Shown here: piece after piece, positions 43,320-52,552 of the stretch
How positions within the stretch are numbered: the stretch's first letter is position 1
Layout: each line of letters opens with the position of its first letter
NCBI GenBank assembly: GCA_964518905.1
Contig: CAZFJL010000015.1
Span: 19,116-83,115, forward strand
Length of the DNA: 64,000 nucleotides
Direction of reading: 5' to 3'
Source of the DNA: RDYZ01 sp964518905
GTDB taxonomy: Bacteria; Cyanobacteriota; Cyanobacteriia; Cyanobacteriales; Geitlerinemataceae
Program-made: the position numbers and the translations under genes
Notes under the pieces: model-generated
Told to the model about the DNA's origin: nothing
What the model saw: only the letters and a program-made list of their open reading frames with translations
The model's database searches: none

Positions 43320-44174
43320 ATGAGTTTATTAGTTAATAATACTGAGATCAAAGAAGAAGAGGTTAAGTCTTTCCAAGAAAAAGGATTTATTCCTTTAAGA
43401 AAGTTGTTAAGTAATGATGCAATTAATGATTTAAGAAAAATCATTAATTCTCCTCAAATTCACAATCCTTCAAAATCTTTTTATGGTGATTTTGCTAAAA
43501 TGGGTTACAATCTTGAAAATTCGACACTTCAAGATATATACTCTTCAAAAGAACTTGAAATTATCTTAAATCAGTTAACAAATAAAAAACTGAAATTTAC
43601 ACAAGCAATGGGGTTTGAATTAGAGCCTCAAAGAACAGGGTTTAATTGGCACGTTGGTATCCAAGCTTTTCACTATATTATGCCAGAAGAGTTTGCTTGT
43701 TCTTTATGGATTCCCCTAGACCCAATTAATATAAAAGAGCAACACGGAGGAATGGCATACGTCCCTCGAAATATTTATTCAGCTTCTGAATATTTTTCTC
43801 TGATTTACCAATTAGTTCAACAAGAAAATATATCTGAATTGTTAACAGAGCAAGAATTTCATGATTCCCAATATGCCTCTAAGATTGAAAGTTTAATTTT
43901 GGAGCAAAATAAAGTAGAAGATAATTTTGAGTTAGGAGATGCTTTTTTATTTGATAAATTTGTTTGGCATAGAAGTTGTCCTCTAAAAGAAGGAAAAATG
44001 CCATCTAGAATGGCAATTGTGATCCGTTTTATAGACTCTCAAGCTAGATATTCCAAAAAATTCTTAGAAGGTCTTGCTAGAAGTCGTCAAAGTTTTGGCA
44101 AGCCTCTTAACACTCTATTTGGATATAAATTTTCTACTGTTGAAGATGGTGAATCATTATCAAAATATTTATAA
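43320..44174 (+). CDS. PhyH-type Fe(II)/2-oxoglutarate enzyme with HxG iron site (halogenase-like)
   Basis: The 284-residue protein has the fold of phytanoyl-CoA dioxygenases: a helical N-terminus (VKSFQEKGFIPLRKLLS), the iron motif in GFNWHVGIQAFHYIMP, CSLWIPLDPIN, GGMAYVPRN, and the distal LFDKFVWHRSCP. His111 and His217 are the two iron-binding histidines, and Arg230 in MPSRMAIVIRF would bind 2OG. The position that is Asp or Glu in hydroxylases (HxD) is Gly113. In known non-heme iron halogenases this residue is Gly or Ala, leaving room for a chloride on the iron. This is the clearest reason to suspect halogenation. The alternative is a hydroxylase or inactive enzyme with another ligand. 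The gene follows the PLP enzyme after 98 bases. Confidence 0.8.
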   Translation: MSLLVNNTEIKEEEVKSFQEKGFIPLRKLLSNDAINDLRKIINSPQIHNPSKSFYGDFAKMGYNLENSTLQDIYSSKELEIILNQLTNKKLKFTQAMGFELEPQRTGFNWHVGIQAFHYIMPEEFACSLWIPLDPINIKEQHGGMAYVPRNIYSASEYFSLIYQLVQQENISELLTEQEFHDSQYASKIESLILEQNKVEDNFELGDAFLFDKFVWHRSCPLKEGKMPSRMAIVIRFIDSQARYSKKFLEGLARSRQSFGKPLNTLFGYKFSTVEDGESLSKYL

Positions 44175-44207
44175 AAGATCATGGTTTAAAATCTTGCCTA
44201 ATCTGAG

Positions 44208-44325
44208 ATATAGCAAAAAACGATTTGGTTAGGACGTATAAAAAAAGCTGAGAGCACTGAGCGGAGTCGAAGTGCGGTTTTCAGCTTGGACGAGAGTGTC
44301 CTAACACAATCGGCTTACGCTATAT
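44208..44325. repeat. Palindromic element, family A, copy 3 (118 bp)
   Basis: The ends ATATAGCAAAAAACGATTTG and CGGCTTACGCTATAT are imperfect inverted repeats with TTAGGAC/GTCCTAA inside. The centre GCACTGAGCGGAGTCGAAGT matches copy 2. It lies 33 bases after the halogenase-like gene and marks the right border of the AT-rich island. A truncated family B half (AGTCTATACACAGCCGGATT to CGTAT) follows directly to 44411. Confidence 0.85.
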
Positions 44326-44447
44326 AGCAAAGAATGGGACACTGAGCGGAGTCGAAGTGCGGTGTTCGCTCAGAGCGGCGATCTAAGTCTATACACAGCC
44401 GGATTTCGTATCAGGTGAAATTCAGATAGATAGCAGAGAATCAAATT

Positions 44448-44483
44448 AAAAGCCCCTTTCTCCAGTTAGAAAAAGGGGCTTTT
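44448..44483. terminator. Bidirectional terminator between the AT-rich operon and typA
   Basis: AAAAGCCCC and GGGGCTTTT, extended by TTTC and GAAA, form a strong stem with A-run on the left and T-run on the right. It stands 36 bases past the typA stop (minus strand) and can also end the plus-strand operon. Confidence 0.88.
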
Positions 44484-44519
44484 AGCTGTTGAATTTTAGC
44501 TGTTAAAGCGGGCGACGAT

Positions 44520-46310
44520 CTAACGTTTAGCTAGTTTCTTCGCATCGATTTTACGCAGGCGCACCGACTCCGGCGTGATTTCCACCAGCTCATCGGATGC
44601 AATATATTCGAGGGCACGTTCGAGACTCATTTCCATCGGGGATTGGAGCTGCACCAGCTCATCACCGGACGAAGCGCGGTGGTTCGTCAATTGCTTGGTT
44701 TTGCAAATGTTGAGTTCGAGATCCTGCTGGCGATTGCTTTCGCCGACGACCATGCCTTTATAGACCCGTGTACCCGGTTCGATGAAGAAGACACCGCGAT
44801 CTTCGGCATTCTTCAGTGCGTAGAAGGTTGCGACACCCTCCTCAAACGAAATCAGCGCACCATTGCGACGGGTTTCGACGTTGCCGGACATGCGGCGATA
44901 TTCCAGGAAGCTGTGGTTCATGATGCCGTCACCACGGGTGAGACGCATGAATTCACCTCGGAAGCCGATCAGGCCACGCGCTGGGATCACGAATTCGAGC
45001 TGGGCTCGTCCGGTATTCATCTGCATATCCTGCATTTCGCCCTTGCGTTCGCCGAGGCGTTCCATGCAGCCACCGACGGCTTCTTCGGGAACGTCCAGCA
45101 CGAGCAGCTCGTAGGGCTCGCTGGGCTGACCGTTGATTTCGCGGAAAATCACCTGCGGCTGTGACACCTGAAACTCAAAGCCTTCGCGACGCATGGTTTC
45201 GATCAGGATACCGAGGTGAAGTTCACCACGTCCGGAGACGGCGAAACGATCGGGCGAGTCGGTTTCTTCGACGCGCAATGCCACGTTGGTTTCCAGCTCG
45301 CGCATCAGACGATCGCGCACTTGACGCGACGTGATGAACTTGCCCTCTTGACCCACAAACGGCGAATCATTAATCATGAACGTCATTTGCAGCGTCGGTT
45401 CGTCCACCTTGATTAGGGGCAACGCCTGCGGTTCATTCGGACAGGTAATTGTTTCGCCGATGTTGGCATCTGCAAAACCCGCGACGGCGACGATCATCCC
45501 GGCGCTTGCTTCCGGCAGTTCGACGCGAGCCAAACCTTGGAAGCCCATCAGCTTCGAGATCTTCGACTTGACGATCGAGCCGTCCTCGACGATCAGCGCA
45601 GCCTGTTGACCGGCTTTGATCGTGCCGTTGTGGATGCGACCAATGACGATCCGACCGAGGTAGTCGGAATAATCCAGGGTGGTGACTTGGAGTTGGAGCG
45701 GTTTCTCGGGATCACCAACCGGGGGCGGAACGTGGCGCAGAATCGCTTCAAATAGCGGCTTCATGTCCTTGCTTTCGTCCTCTAGGTCGTCCTTGGCGAA
45801 GCCCGACAAACCGGAGGCGAAGAGGTAAGGGAAGTCGCACTGATCGTCATCTGCACCCAGTTCGATGAAGAGGTCTAGTGCTTTGTCGATCGCACTGAAC
45901 GGCTCGGCTTGGGGGCGGTCAATTTTGTTGACGACGACGATCGGGCGTAGACCTTTTTCGAGTGCTTTTTTCAGCACGAAGCGGGTCTGCGGCATCGGGC
46001 CTTCGTTGGCATCGATGATCAAGATACAGCCGTCAACCATGCCGAGAACGCGCTCAACTTCGCCGCCGAAGTCTGCGTGTCCGGGGGTATCAACAATATT
46101 GATCAGCGTTTCTTTGTAGTAAACGGCTGTATTTTTCGACAGAATCGTGATGCCGCGCTCGCGTTCGAGGTCGTTCGAGTCCATCACGCAGATCGGAACG
46201 TCTTCTCCTTCACGAAAAATGCCGGACTGCTTGAGGAGGGCATCGACCAGGGTTGTTTTGCCGTGGTCAACGTGGGCGATAATCGCAACGTTACGGATCG
46301 GGAGAGACAT
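44520..46310 (-). CDS. typA: Translational GTPase TypA/BipA
   Basis: The 596-residue protein begins MSLPIRNVAIIAHVDHGKTT with G1; G2-G5 follow as ERGITI, DTPGHADFGGEVERVL, VVNKIDRPQAEP and SGLSGFA. Elongation-factor domains II, III and V and the BipA-specific C-terminal domain complete it (length typical). BipA binds 70S ribosomes and helps large-subunit assembly, and in cyanobacteria affects stress tolerance. The gene stands alone with its own terminator. Confidence 0.97.
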   Translation of the reverse strand: MSLPIRNVAIIAHVDHGKTTLVDALLKQSGIFREGEDVPICVMDSNDLERERGITILSKNTAVYYKETLINIVDTPGHADFGGEVERVLGMVDGCILIIDANEGPMPQTRFVLKKALEKGLRPIVVVNKIDRPQAEPFSAIDKALDLFIELGADDDQCDFPYLFASGLSGFAKDDLEDESKDMKPLFEAILRHVPPPVGDPEKPLQLQVTTLDYSDYLGRIVIGRIHNGTIKAGQQAALIVEDGSIVKSKISKLMGFQGLARVELPEASAGMIVAVAGFADANIGETITCPNEPQALPLIKVDEPTLQMTFMINDSPFVGQEGKFITSRQVRDRLMRELETNVALRVEETDSPDRFAVSGRGELHLGILIETMRREGFEFQVSQPQVIFREINGQPSEPYELLVLDVPEEAVGGCMERLGERKGEMQDMQMNTGRAQLEFVIPARGLIGFRGEFMRLTRGDGIMNHSFLEYRRMSGNVETRRNGALISFEEGVATFYALKNAEDRGVFFIEPGTRVYKGMVVGESNRQQDLELNICKTKQLTNHRASSGDELVQLQSPMEMSLERALEYIASDELVEITPESVRLRKIDAKKLAKR

Positions 46311-46625
46311 ATAGGGGGGGTATATTTGCGTGGGTTAGAGGAAAAGTCTCGATCGCGGCGGGGCGAGTATTATCTAGAGTGCGAATGAATTCATCACAAT
46401 TCATGGCTGTCGCAAATTCCGCAATTCTTTAAGTGCGCGTACACGTGTAGCGAACTGGATTGACGATCTCAACGTTTGTTTACAGATTGTAACCGATAGA
46501 CTTGCAAATCTGACTAAAAAGTGTCAGAGAATGCAGAACAAATGCTGTGGGAATGTCTAGCCGTGATGGTGGCGAAAAGTAGCGCGGTTTTGGCAAGCAG
46601 AACAATTCGGTTCCCAAATTCGATC
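46311..46625. other. Intergenic region between typA and nadK
   Basis: These 315 bases hold no gene or strong hairpin that I can see. They are the likely typA promoter region and nadK 3' flank. Confidence 0.45.
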
Positions 46626-47546
46626 CTAATTCCGGTGATTATTATCCATCGGTAAACGCGTCCCCGCCCAACACAGTTTTTCGCGTAGCGTCTGATAGTA
46701 CGAGTAGTTTTCACGCAAAATAATAAAATTCGCTTCGGCGTCGGCCATCTTGACGTCTACCCGCTGTCCCGGCCAAATGGATGTTCCCAGAACGCTATCC
46801 GTCCAGAGTTTGGTGCTGAGGTCGAGGTCTTTGAGCGGCCAAATGCTGACGATCGATCCGGGCGGCAGGATGAGTGCCCGACTCGACAGGCTCATGGGAC
46901 AGATGGGCGTCACGATGATCGCGTTCATGCCGGGATGGACGATCGGCCCGTTGGCGGTGACGGTATAGCCCGTCGATCCCGTTGGCGTCGCGACCAGGAG
47001 ACCATCGCCTTGGTACTGATCGACGATCGCGCCATCGACTTCGAGTTCCAGCGTGGACGTCAACATGCGATTTTCGGCTGAGGGACGGATACACATCTCG
47101 TTCAGCGCAAAAAAGCGATCGCTCATGGGGTCTCGATTGGATCGTGACCCTTCAAAAATCCCGGCTTCGAGCATCATGCGTCGCTGCACTGCGAATCGAT
47201 CGGACAGCAACCGATCCCATACCGCCTCGCTATCCTCCATTACATCTAACGATTCCGTCAGGAAGCCGAGATGTCCGCCAATATTCACTGCGAGGATCGG
47301 GATGCCCTCGATCGCAAGCTGTCGCGCTGCCGTTAATGCCGTGCCATCGCCGCCGAGGACGATCGCCAGATCGATCGACTGGGTGACCGATGCGAGAAAG
47401 ACCGGATAGGGATTATCTTTGGGGCCACTCGGACCGATTAACACCTTGGCTCCTCGGGCTTCGAGCTGGCGTGCATACTGTTCGGCGCAGCGCTTGCTCG
47501 CTAGATTACCGGCCTTGTGAGCGATGATGACCTGCTTAAGCTGCAT
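46626..47546 (-). CDS. nadK: NAD kinase
   Basis: The 306-residue enzyme phosphorylates NAD to NADP. The diagnostic GGDGT motif is in IVLGGDGTALTAARQL near residue 65-80, NIGGHLGFLTE follows, and the glycine-rich VATPTGSTGYTVTANGPIVHP lies near 185-205. Cyanobacteria usually carry two NAD kinases; which this is cannot be told. It starts at MQLKQVIIAHKAGN with no neighbour in the same transcript. Confidence 0.95.
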   Translation of the reverse strand: MQLKQVIIAHKAGNLASKRCAEQYARQLEARGAKVLIGPSGPKDNPYPVFLASVTQSIDLAIVLGGDGTALTAARQLAIEGIPILAVNIGGHLGFLTESLDVMEDSEAVWDRLLSDRFAVQRRMMLEAGIFEGSRSNRDPMSDRFFALNEMCIRPSAENRMLTSTLELEVDGAIVDQYQGDGLLVATPTGSTGYTVTANGPIVHPGMNAIIVTPICPMSLSSRALILPPGSIVSIWPLKDLDLSTKLWTDSVLGTSIWPGQRVDVKMADAEANFIILRENYSYYQTLREKLCWAGTRLPMDNNHRN

Positions 47547-47771
47547 CCGATCGACTCCGTGAAGTTAAAACATCTCGCCACAGCCATTATTGCGAGAAAG
47601 GTCGCGATCGGGTGAATGGAAGTTTAGAAGTTTGCGGCTTCGTTAAGTTCGACGGAACAATCGCGGATTCTCTGGAAGTCCGTGGTTAGTATGAAATAAG
47701 AGCATCACCACAATCGCACGCTTCGTTAGATCTCTGGCTGTACCATCTTTTCCTAGTTTGAGTTTTTAGCT

Positions 47772-50564
47772 ATGACTGTCGCTCCTATTCGTGTGTCTCA
47801 GACACTTCTAATCATTGACGATCGCGTGCCGGAGCGTCACGTTCTCGTAGAAAAACTCGCTCCGACGTTTGATGTTGCCATACTGGATCGCGATCGCGAC
47901 GGCATCGCGCAAATCTCGGTCTTACTCCAAGCTCACACAACCCCGATCTCCCGTCTGCATCTGGTCACCCACGGCGCACCGGATCGCCTGTTCCTGGGTT
48001 GTACTCCCCTCGACTTAACGACGCTACCGCACTATGCAGCGGCGATCGCGAGCTGGTCGGAATGGCTGATCGATGATGCTGAAATCGTGCTGTATGGCTG
48101 CAATGTCGCGGCGCGATCCACTGCGCTGCCCGCTGCGATTCATGCGTTAACCGGGGTGCGGGTGGCGGCGAGTTCGACGCCGATCGGGGCGAGCGATCGC
48201 GGTGGTAACTGGGATTTGGATGTCCGCATCGGCGATCACGATCACACCTGGGACGATCGCGATCCGGTGTTATTCGAGACAGCTACGCGGCGGCGTTATC
48301 GATCGACGCTGATTGACCCGACGATTTTTACCGATGAGCCGGATAATCTGGCGCTCAACGAGGGGATTTCTCTGCGAGAAGCGATCGGCTTAACCCCCAG
48401 TGACGGGACGATCGAGCTACAGGCTGGGACGTATCTGATTGAGGATTTGGAGAGTGGGGTAACGAACGACGATGACAACAAGCGTGGTGATTTTGATATC
48501 GTCGGCAAGACCTTAACGATTCGCGGCGCGGGCGAAGGCGAGACGTTTATTGATGCGCAACAGCTCGATCGCATTTTCCATATTTTGGAGGGAGCGACGC
48601 TCATCCTCGAAGGCGTTACCGTCCGCAACGGCGGCGATAGCGATGACGTAAAGGTTGGCGGTGGAATTTTCAATGCAGGGACACTGGAGTTAAGCGAGTC
48701 CAGTATTTCGGGCAATGTTGCCGAGGCTTCGGAAGGTGGATACGGCGGTGGATTGTACAACCGTGGGACAGCGACGCTAACGCAGGTGACGGTGTCGGAC
48801 AATCAATCTAAATCCTCTGGCGGCGGCATTGAAAATGTCGGTGGATCTCTCGTCTTGGTCGAGACAACCGTTAGCGGCAATACCACCACAGGGAAAGGCG
48901 GCGGCATCGCCAATAGCTATAGTTACAGCTACAGCTATGAGACGTATAGCTACACACCTGGGATTGTAAGTATTACAAATTCCACTATTTCCGGAAATCA
49001 GGTCAGTAGTGATTCTGGTATCCCCCGAGGCGGCGGATTATTTAATGACGACATCTCCGAATTGAGCGTCATCAACTCCACCGTGTCGGGAAATAGCCTG
49101 AATTTTAGCGGGTCAGAGCCCAGCTATACGACCACTGGCGGGGGAGCGGGTCTCTATGCTGGCGTAGGCAGCAAAACAACGCTGATTCATGCAACGATCG
49201 CCAATAACACATCTTCCATTGGTCGGGGCGGCGTGTTCATCGACAGCTATGTTGAGGGAAATGATTCAGTCTTCACACTGACGAATAGCATCATCTCGGG
49301 AAATTCCGGCGAAGACTTTGCCGTTACGGACAGCGATGATATTCAGTTCGATATTCGCGGCGCGAATATCGTGCCGGTTTCCGATGGTAGCTTAGGCTCG
49401 AATATTCTCACGATCGATCCGCTGCTTGGCCCTCTGGCCAATAACGGCGGTACAACCCAAACCCATGCCCTACTGGAGGGATCGCCCGCGATCGACACCG
49501 CGATCGGCAGCCTCGCCGAAGCCACCGATCAGCGCGGTCTCGATCGCGAAATCCTACCCGATATTGGCGCGTTTGAACTCCTCGACATCATCACCATTCT
49601 CGAATCGGCCCAAAGCACGAAAGTCCTAGAAGGCTTCAGTGGCGTCAAGGTTGATCCCAATGATCCGGAGTCGAGTGACGGCGTCGGTGATTTTTATCTG
49701 ATCACCCTAAACTATGAGCCCAGCGCCGAGGTTACGGTTAACTTAGCCTTTGATCTGGAACGGGTGACCCTGACGTCTGACATGTTGACGTTTACGCCGG
49801 ATGATTGGGAGATACCGCAATTGGTGTTTGTGGGGGCTGTAGACGATAGTGAAAACACCGGTTTTCGATCGAGCATCATCGCCCACAGCAGTGTGAGCGA
49901 TGATGCGCTTTATTTGATTGACGATGTTGGTGATGTGGCGGTTGATATTTTTGATAATGATGGCAGTGACGGCGATGTTTTAACGCTTCTTAGTAAGGTG
50001 ATATTTGGTAGCGATCGCAATGATATCTATACGGGTTCTGATGATTTCGATGAAATTCACGGCAAAGATGGGATTGATCTGATCTTTGGGCGTGGTGGTA
50101 ACGATCGACTCTTTGGCGGCGATGGCGGCGATGGTCTCAGCGGTGGCGACGGGATCGACTACGTGAACGGTGAGGCCGGAGATGATTTTCTCAGTGGTGG
50201 CGAGGGCAATGACATCATGTACGGCAGCCTCGGCAACGACATCATGAGCGGCGATGGGGGCGATGACCTGATGTTTGGCGGGGAGGGCGATGATGAAATT
50301 ATTGGCAGCGGTGGCAACGATACGCTGGTTGGCGGTTTTGGGAACGATGTCTTTACGATCGACGGCCAAGGCAGCGATCTGATCGCGGACTATCAGCCCC
50401 TGAGCGATTCATTAAGCCTGCTGATCCCCGATCCGATCGAGAGTTTACAGATATCGCTCAGTAACGGTAATACCAATATTTTGGATAGTAGCGGTAACCT
50501 GCTGGTCACCCTCGCCGGTGTCTCAATTTCAAGTCTTAACAATCTCACGATTCTGCAAGGGTAG
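47772..50564 (+). CDS. DUF4347 / parallel beta-helix / Calx-beta / RTX surface protein
   Basis: This 930-residue protein has four parts. Residues about 10-170 are a DUF4347 domain (RLHLVTHGAPDRLFLG, IVLYGCNVAARS), found at the head of many large cyanobacterial exoproteins. Residues 195-605 form a parallel beta-helix of the choice-of-anchor type with repeats such as STISGNQVSS and GGGIENVGGS. Residues 615-720 resemble a Calx-beta domain. Residues 735-865 are Ca2+-binding RTX nonapeptides (GGDGGDGLSGGDGIDYVNG). A SYSYSYSYETYSYTPG insert (about 380-396) comes from a short tandem DNA repeat at 48909-48955. RTX proteins of this sort leave by a type I system; no T1SS genes are adjacent. A surface or matrix role is likely. 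Confidence 0.85.
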   Translation: MTVAPIRVSQTLLIIDDRVPERHVLVEKLAPTFDVAILDRDRDGIAQISVLLQAHTTPISRLHLVTHGAPDRLFLGCTPLDLTTLPHYAAAIASWSEWLIDDAEIVLYGCNVAARSTALPAAIHALTGVRVAASSTPIGASDRGGNWDLDVRIGDHDHTWDDRDPVLFETATRRRYRSTLIDPTIFTDEPDNLALNEGISLREAIGLTPSDGTIELQAGTYLIEDLESGVTNDDDNKRGDFDIVGKTLTIRGAGEGETFIDAQQLDRIFHILEGATLILEGVTVRNGGDSDDVKVGGGIFNAGTLELSESSISGNVAEASEGGYGGGLYNRGTATLTQVTVSDNQSKSSGGGIENVGGSLVLVETTVSGNTTTGKGGGIANSYSYSYSYETYSYTPGIVSITNSTISGNQVSSDSGIPRGGGLFNDDISELSVINSTVSGNSLNFSGSEPSYTTTGGGAGLYAGVGSKTTLIHATIANNTSSIGRGGVFIDSYVEGNDSVFTLTNSIISGNSGEDFAVTDSDDIQFDIRGANIVPVSDGSLGSNILTIDPLLGPLANNGGTTQTHALLEGSPAIDTAIGSLAEATDQRGLDREILPDIGAFELLDIITILESAQSTKVLEGFSGVKVDPNDPESSDGVGDFYLITLNYEPSAEVTVNLAFDLERVTLTSDMLTFTPDDWEIPQLVFVGAVDDSENTGFRSSIIAHSSVSDDALYLIDDVGDVAVDIFDNDGSDGDVLTLLSKVIFGSDRNDIYTGSDDFDEIHGKDGIDLIFGRGGNDRLFGGDGGDGLSGGDGIDYVNGEAGDDFLSGGEGNDIMYGSLGNDIMSGDGGDDLMFGGEGDDEIIGSGGNDTLVGGFGNDVFTIDGQGSDLIADYQPLSDSLSLLIPDPIESLQISLSNGNTNILDSSGNLLVTLAGVSISSLNNLTILQG

Positions 50565-50582
50565 TGGATCGATCGTGGGGCG

Positions 50583-50623
50583 CGAGACCTTTGAGATGTT
50601 GGAAACCTCAAAAGTCTGAAGTC
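50583..50623 (-). repeat. Hairpin repeat, family E, copy 2 (inverted)
   Basis: On the minus strand this reads GACTTCAGACTTTTGAGGTT then TCCAACATCTCAAAGGTCTCG, closely matching 24741-24781. It lies between the convergent DUF4347 gene and the ABC exporter gene. Confidence 0.65.
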
Positions 50624-50668
50624 ACTGTTGATGATCTTTTGATGATCTTGGCCTACTTAATCTTGTAT

Positions 50669-52552
50669 TTACGACACAGGATCGATCGATGAATCCGGCT
50701 CGATCGCGTCGGTATACGTCGAGGCTTGCAGGCGAAACATCCGCGCGTACAGCCCATCAGCGGCCATGAGTTCGGCATGGGTTCCCACCTCGCGAATGCG
50801 CGATCGCTCCAAAACAACAATGCGATCGGCCATCCGCACGGTCGAAAAGCGATGACTGACAAAAAACGTCATCCGTCCTCGTGTCAGGTCGCGAAACCGC
50901 TGAAATAAATCCGCTTCGGCGATCGCGTCCAGTGCCGCCGTCGGTTCATCGAGAATCAAAATCGGCGCCGAACTCATGAACGCTCGCGCCGTGCCGATTT
51001 TTTGCCACTGTCCGCCCGATAGATCCGTACCGCCGCCAAACATTTTGCCGAGCTGGGTCTCAAGGCCACTCGTTAACGCCGCGATCGTCTCCCGCGCTCC
51101 GCCGTCGTCCGTGGCTTGATTGATCCGATTATCGTCATCAAGCTCGGTCACGTTGCCAAAGCCGATATTGTCGCGGGCGCTGAGACTGTAGCGGGAAAAA
51201 TCCTGGAAAATAACGCCGATATTGCGCCGCAGTTCCGTCAGGTCAAAGGCCGTTAGGGGAATCCCATCGATCGCAATTTCGCCCGAATCCACATCGTACA
51301 GCCGCGTCAACAGCTTCAGCAGCGTCGTCTTGCCCGCACCGTTCACGCCGACGAGGGCAATATTTTCGCCCGGTTCAACATGAAGCGTTAGCTCGGAAAG
51401 GGTCGGCTTTTCCGCGCCGGGATAGGTGAAGCTGACATTGTGGAGATCGAGACCCTGGGCGATCGGGCTGGGAAACGATCGCGATCGGGCGGGCGACACC
51501 ACCTGCGGTTCGAGGCTGAGAAACTCGAAGTATTGCGACACATACAGGTTGTATTCGTAGGTTTGGGAAATGCTGTTGAGCAAACTTTGCAGCGTACCTT
51601 GGGCTTGCTGAAATGCGCCGGTGTACATCGTGAAATCCCCGAGGGAAATCGTCCCCTGCACCGTCCGTACCGCTGCCCAGGCATAGGCCGCGTAGTAGCC
51701 CAAATTGGCAAACGCTCCCGCCCCGCCCCGCACGGTCGCAAAACGTCGCGCGAGCTGTGCCGATTGCTGGTTGAACTCGTAGCGGATGGTGTACCAGCGA
51801 TCGAGCAAATGCGATCCGAGGCCAAACAAACGCACCTCTTTAACAAACGAATTTTGCGTTAGGACTTCCTGTAAATATGAGGCCAACCGTCCGGATTGAG
51901 TTTGGCTACGACTAAGCCAAAACCGCCGCCCCGAAAAATTCACACCAACCCACAGCGCCGGAATCGAACTGGCGAGTAAAATCAGCATGGTGAGCGGGCT
52001 AAAGCCCAGCAGCAGCACCAGCAATCCGGCAAAACTGAGCAGGTCGCCGAACAGGCTGGCGAGCGTGCCAATCATCCGTACCGGATAGTCACTGCCGCTT
52101 TGTTGGGCGCGGTTGAGAATGTCGTGAAATTTGGATTGCTCGTAGTGCGATAGATCGAGGCGAATCGCGTGGTCGAGTAAACGACGGTTGGCATACAGCG
52201 CGAAACGATCCTTGAGAATTTGTAACGTGTAGCTATTGGCTTGATTAAAGCCTTCGGACAGTAGGCTCAATCCTAGGCGGAGACCGAGAAACAGGGCGAT
52301 CGTCTGCCAATCGATCGCCGCCCCGCTGGGCTTGGCCGCATTGCTGAGAATCGTATCGACAACGAGTTTGGTAACGTAGAGCTGTAATGCAGGCAATGAC
52401 GCCCGTAGCAACGTTACCGTTGCTGTGGCACAGCAGTGACCTGGAGCAGCGTGCCACACTAGGCGCAATAGGCGAGGCGTACTCGCGATCGCCACCCAAA
52501 ATCGAGTGGTCTTGCGGACGGAAGAATAAGGCACAATGGGACTGATAATCAA
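50669..52552 (-). CDS. ABC exporter with fused ATPase (type IV, half-transporter)
   Basis: This 627-residue half-transporter has six membrane helices in the first 340 residues and an ABC ATPase after about 375. Motifs are Walker A GVNGAGKTT, Q-loop FQDFSRY, signature LSGGQWQKIGTARA, Walker B ILILDEPTAALDA and switch SHRFST. No C39 peptidase domain is present. Such homodimers export lipids, peptides or drugs. Its ATPase core resembles those in the ATP-binding/permease proteins near RiPP and lipid clusters, but no precursor gene is visible. It converges with the DUF4347 gene. Confidence 0.9.
   Translation of the reverse strand: MIISPIVPYSSVRKTTRFWVAIASTPRLLRLVWHAAPGHCCATATVTLLRASLPALQLYVTKLVVDTILSNAAKPSGAAIDWQTIALFLGLRLGLSLLSEGFNQANSYTLQILKDRFALYANRRLLDHAIRLDLSHYEQSKFHDILNRAQQSGSDYPVRMIGTLASLFGDLLSFAGLLVLLLGFSPLTMLILLASSIPALWVGVNFSGRRFWLSRSQTQSGRLASYLQEVLTQNSFVKEVRLFGLGSHLLDRWYTIRYEFNQQSAQLARRFATVRGGAGAFANLGYYAAYAWAAVRTVQGTISLGDFTMYTGAFQQAQGTLQSLLNSISQTYEYNLYVSQYFEFLSLEPQVVSPARSRSFPSPIAQGLDLHNVSFTYPGAEKPTLSELTLHVEPGENIALVGVNGAGKTTLLKLLTRLYDVDSGEIAIDGIPLTAFDLTELRRNIGVIFQDFSRYSLSARDNIGFGNVTELDDDNRINQATDDGGARETIAALTSGLETQLGKMFGGGTDLSGGQWQKIGTARAFMSSAPILILDEPTAALDAIAEADLFQRFRDLTRGRMTFFVSHRFSTVRMADRIVVLERSRIREVGTHAELMAADGLYARMFRLQASTYTDAIEPDSSIDPVS

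Noticed and set aside
50030..50350. Regular repeats resembling a CRISPR array
   Set aside because: The units are 27-base RTX coding repeats without spacers.
49980..50369. 129-residue minus-strand frame
   Set aside because: It is the complement of RTX nonapeptide repeats, whose regular composition leaves an open antisense frame.
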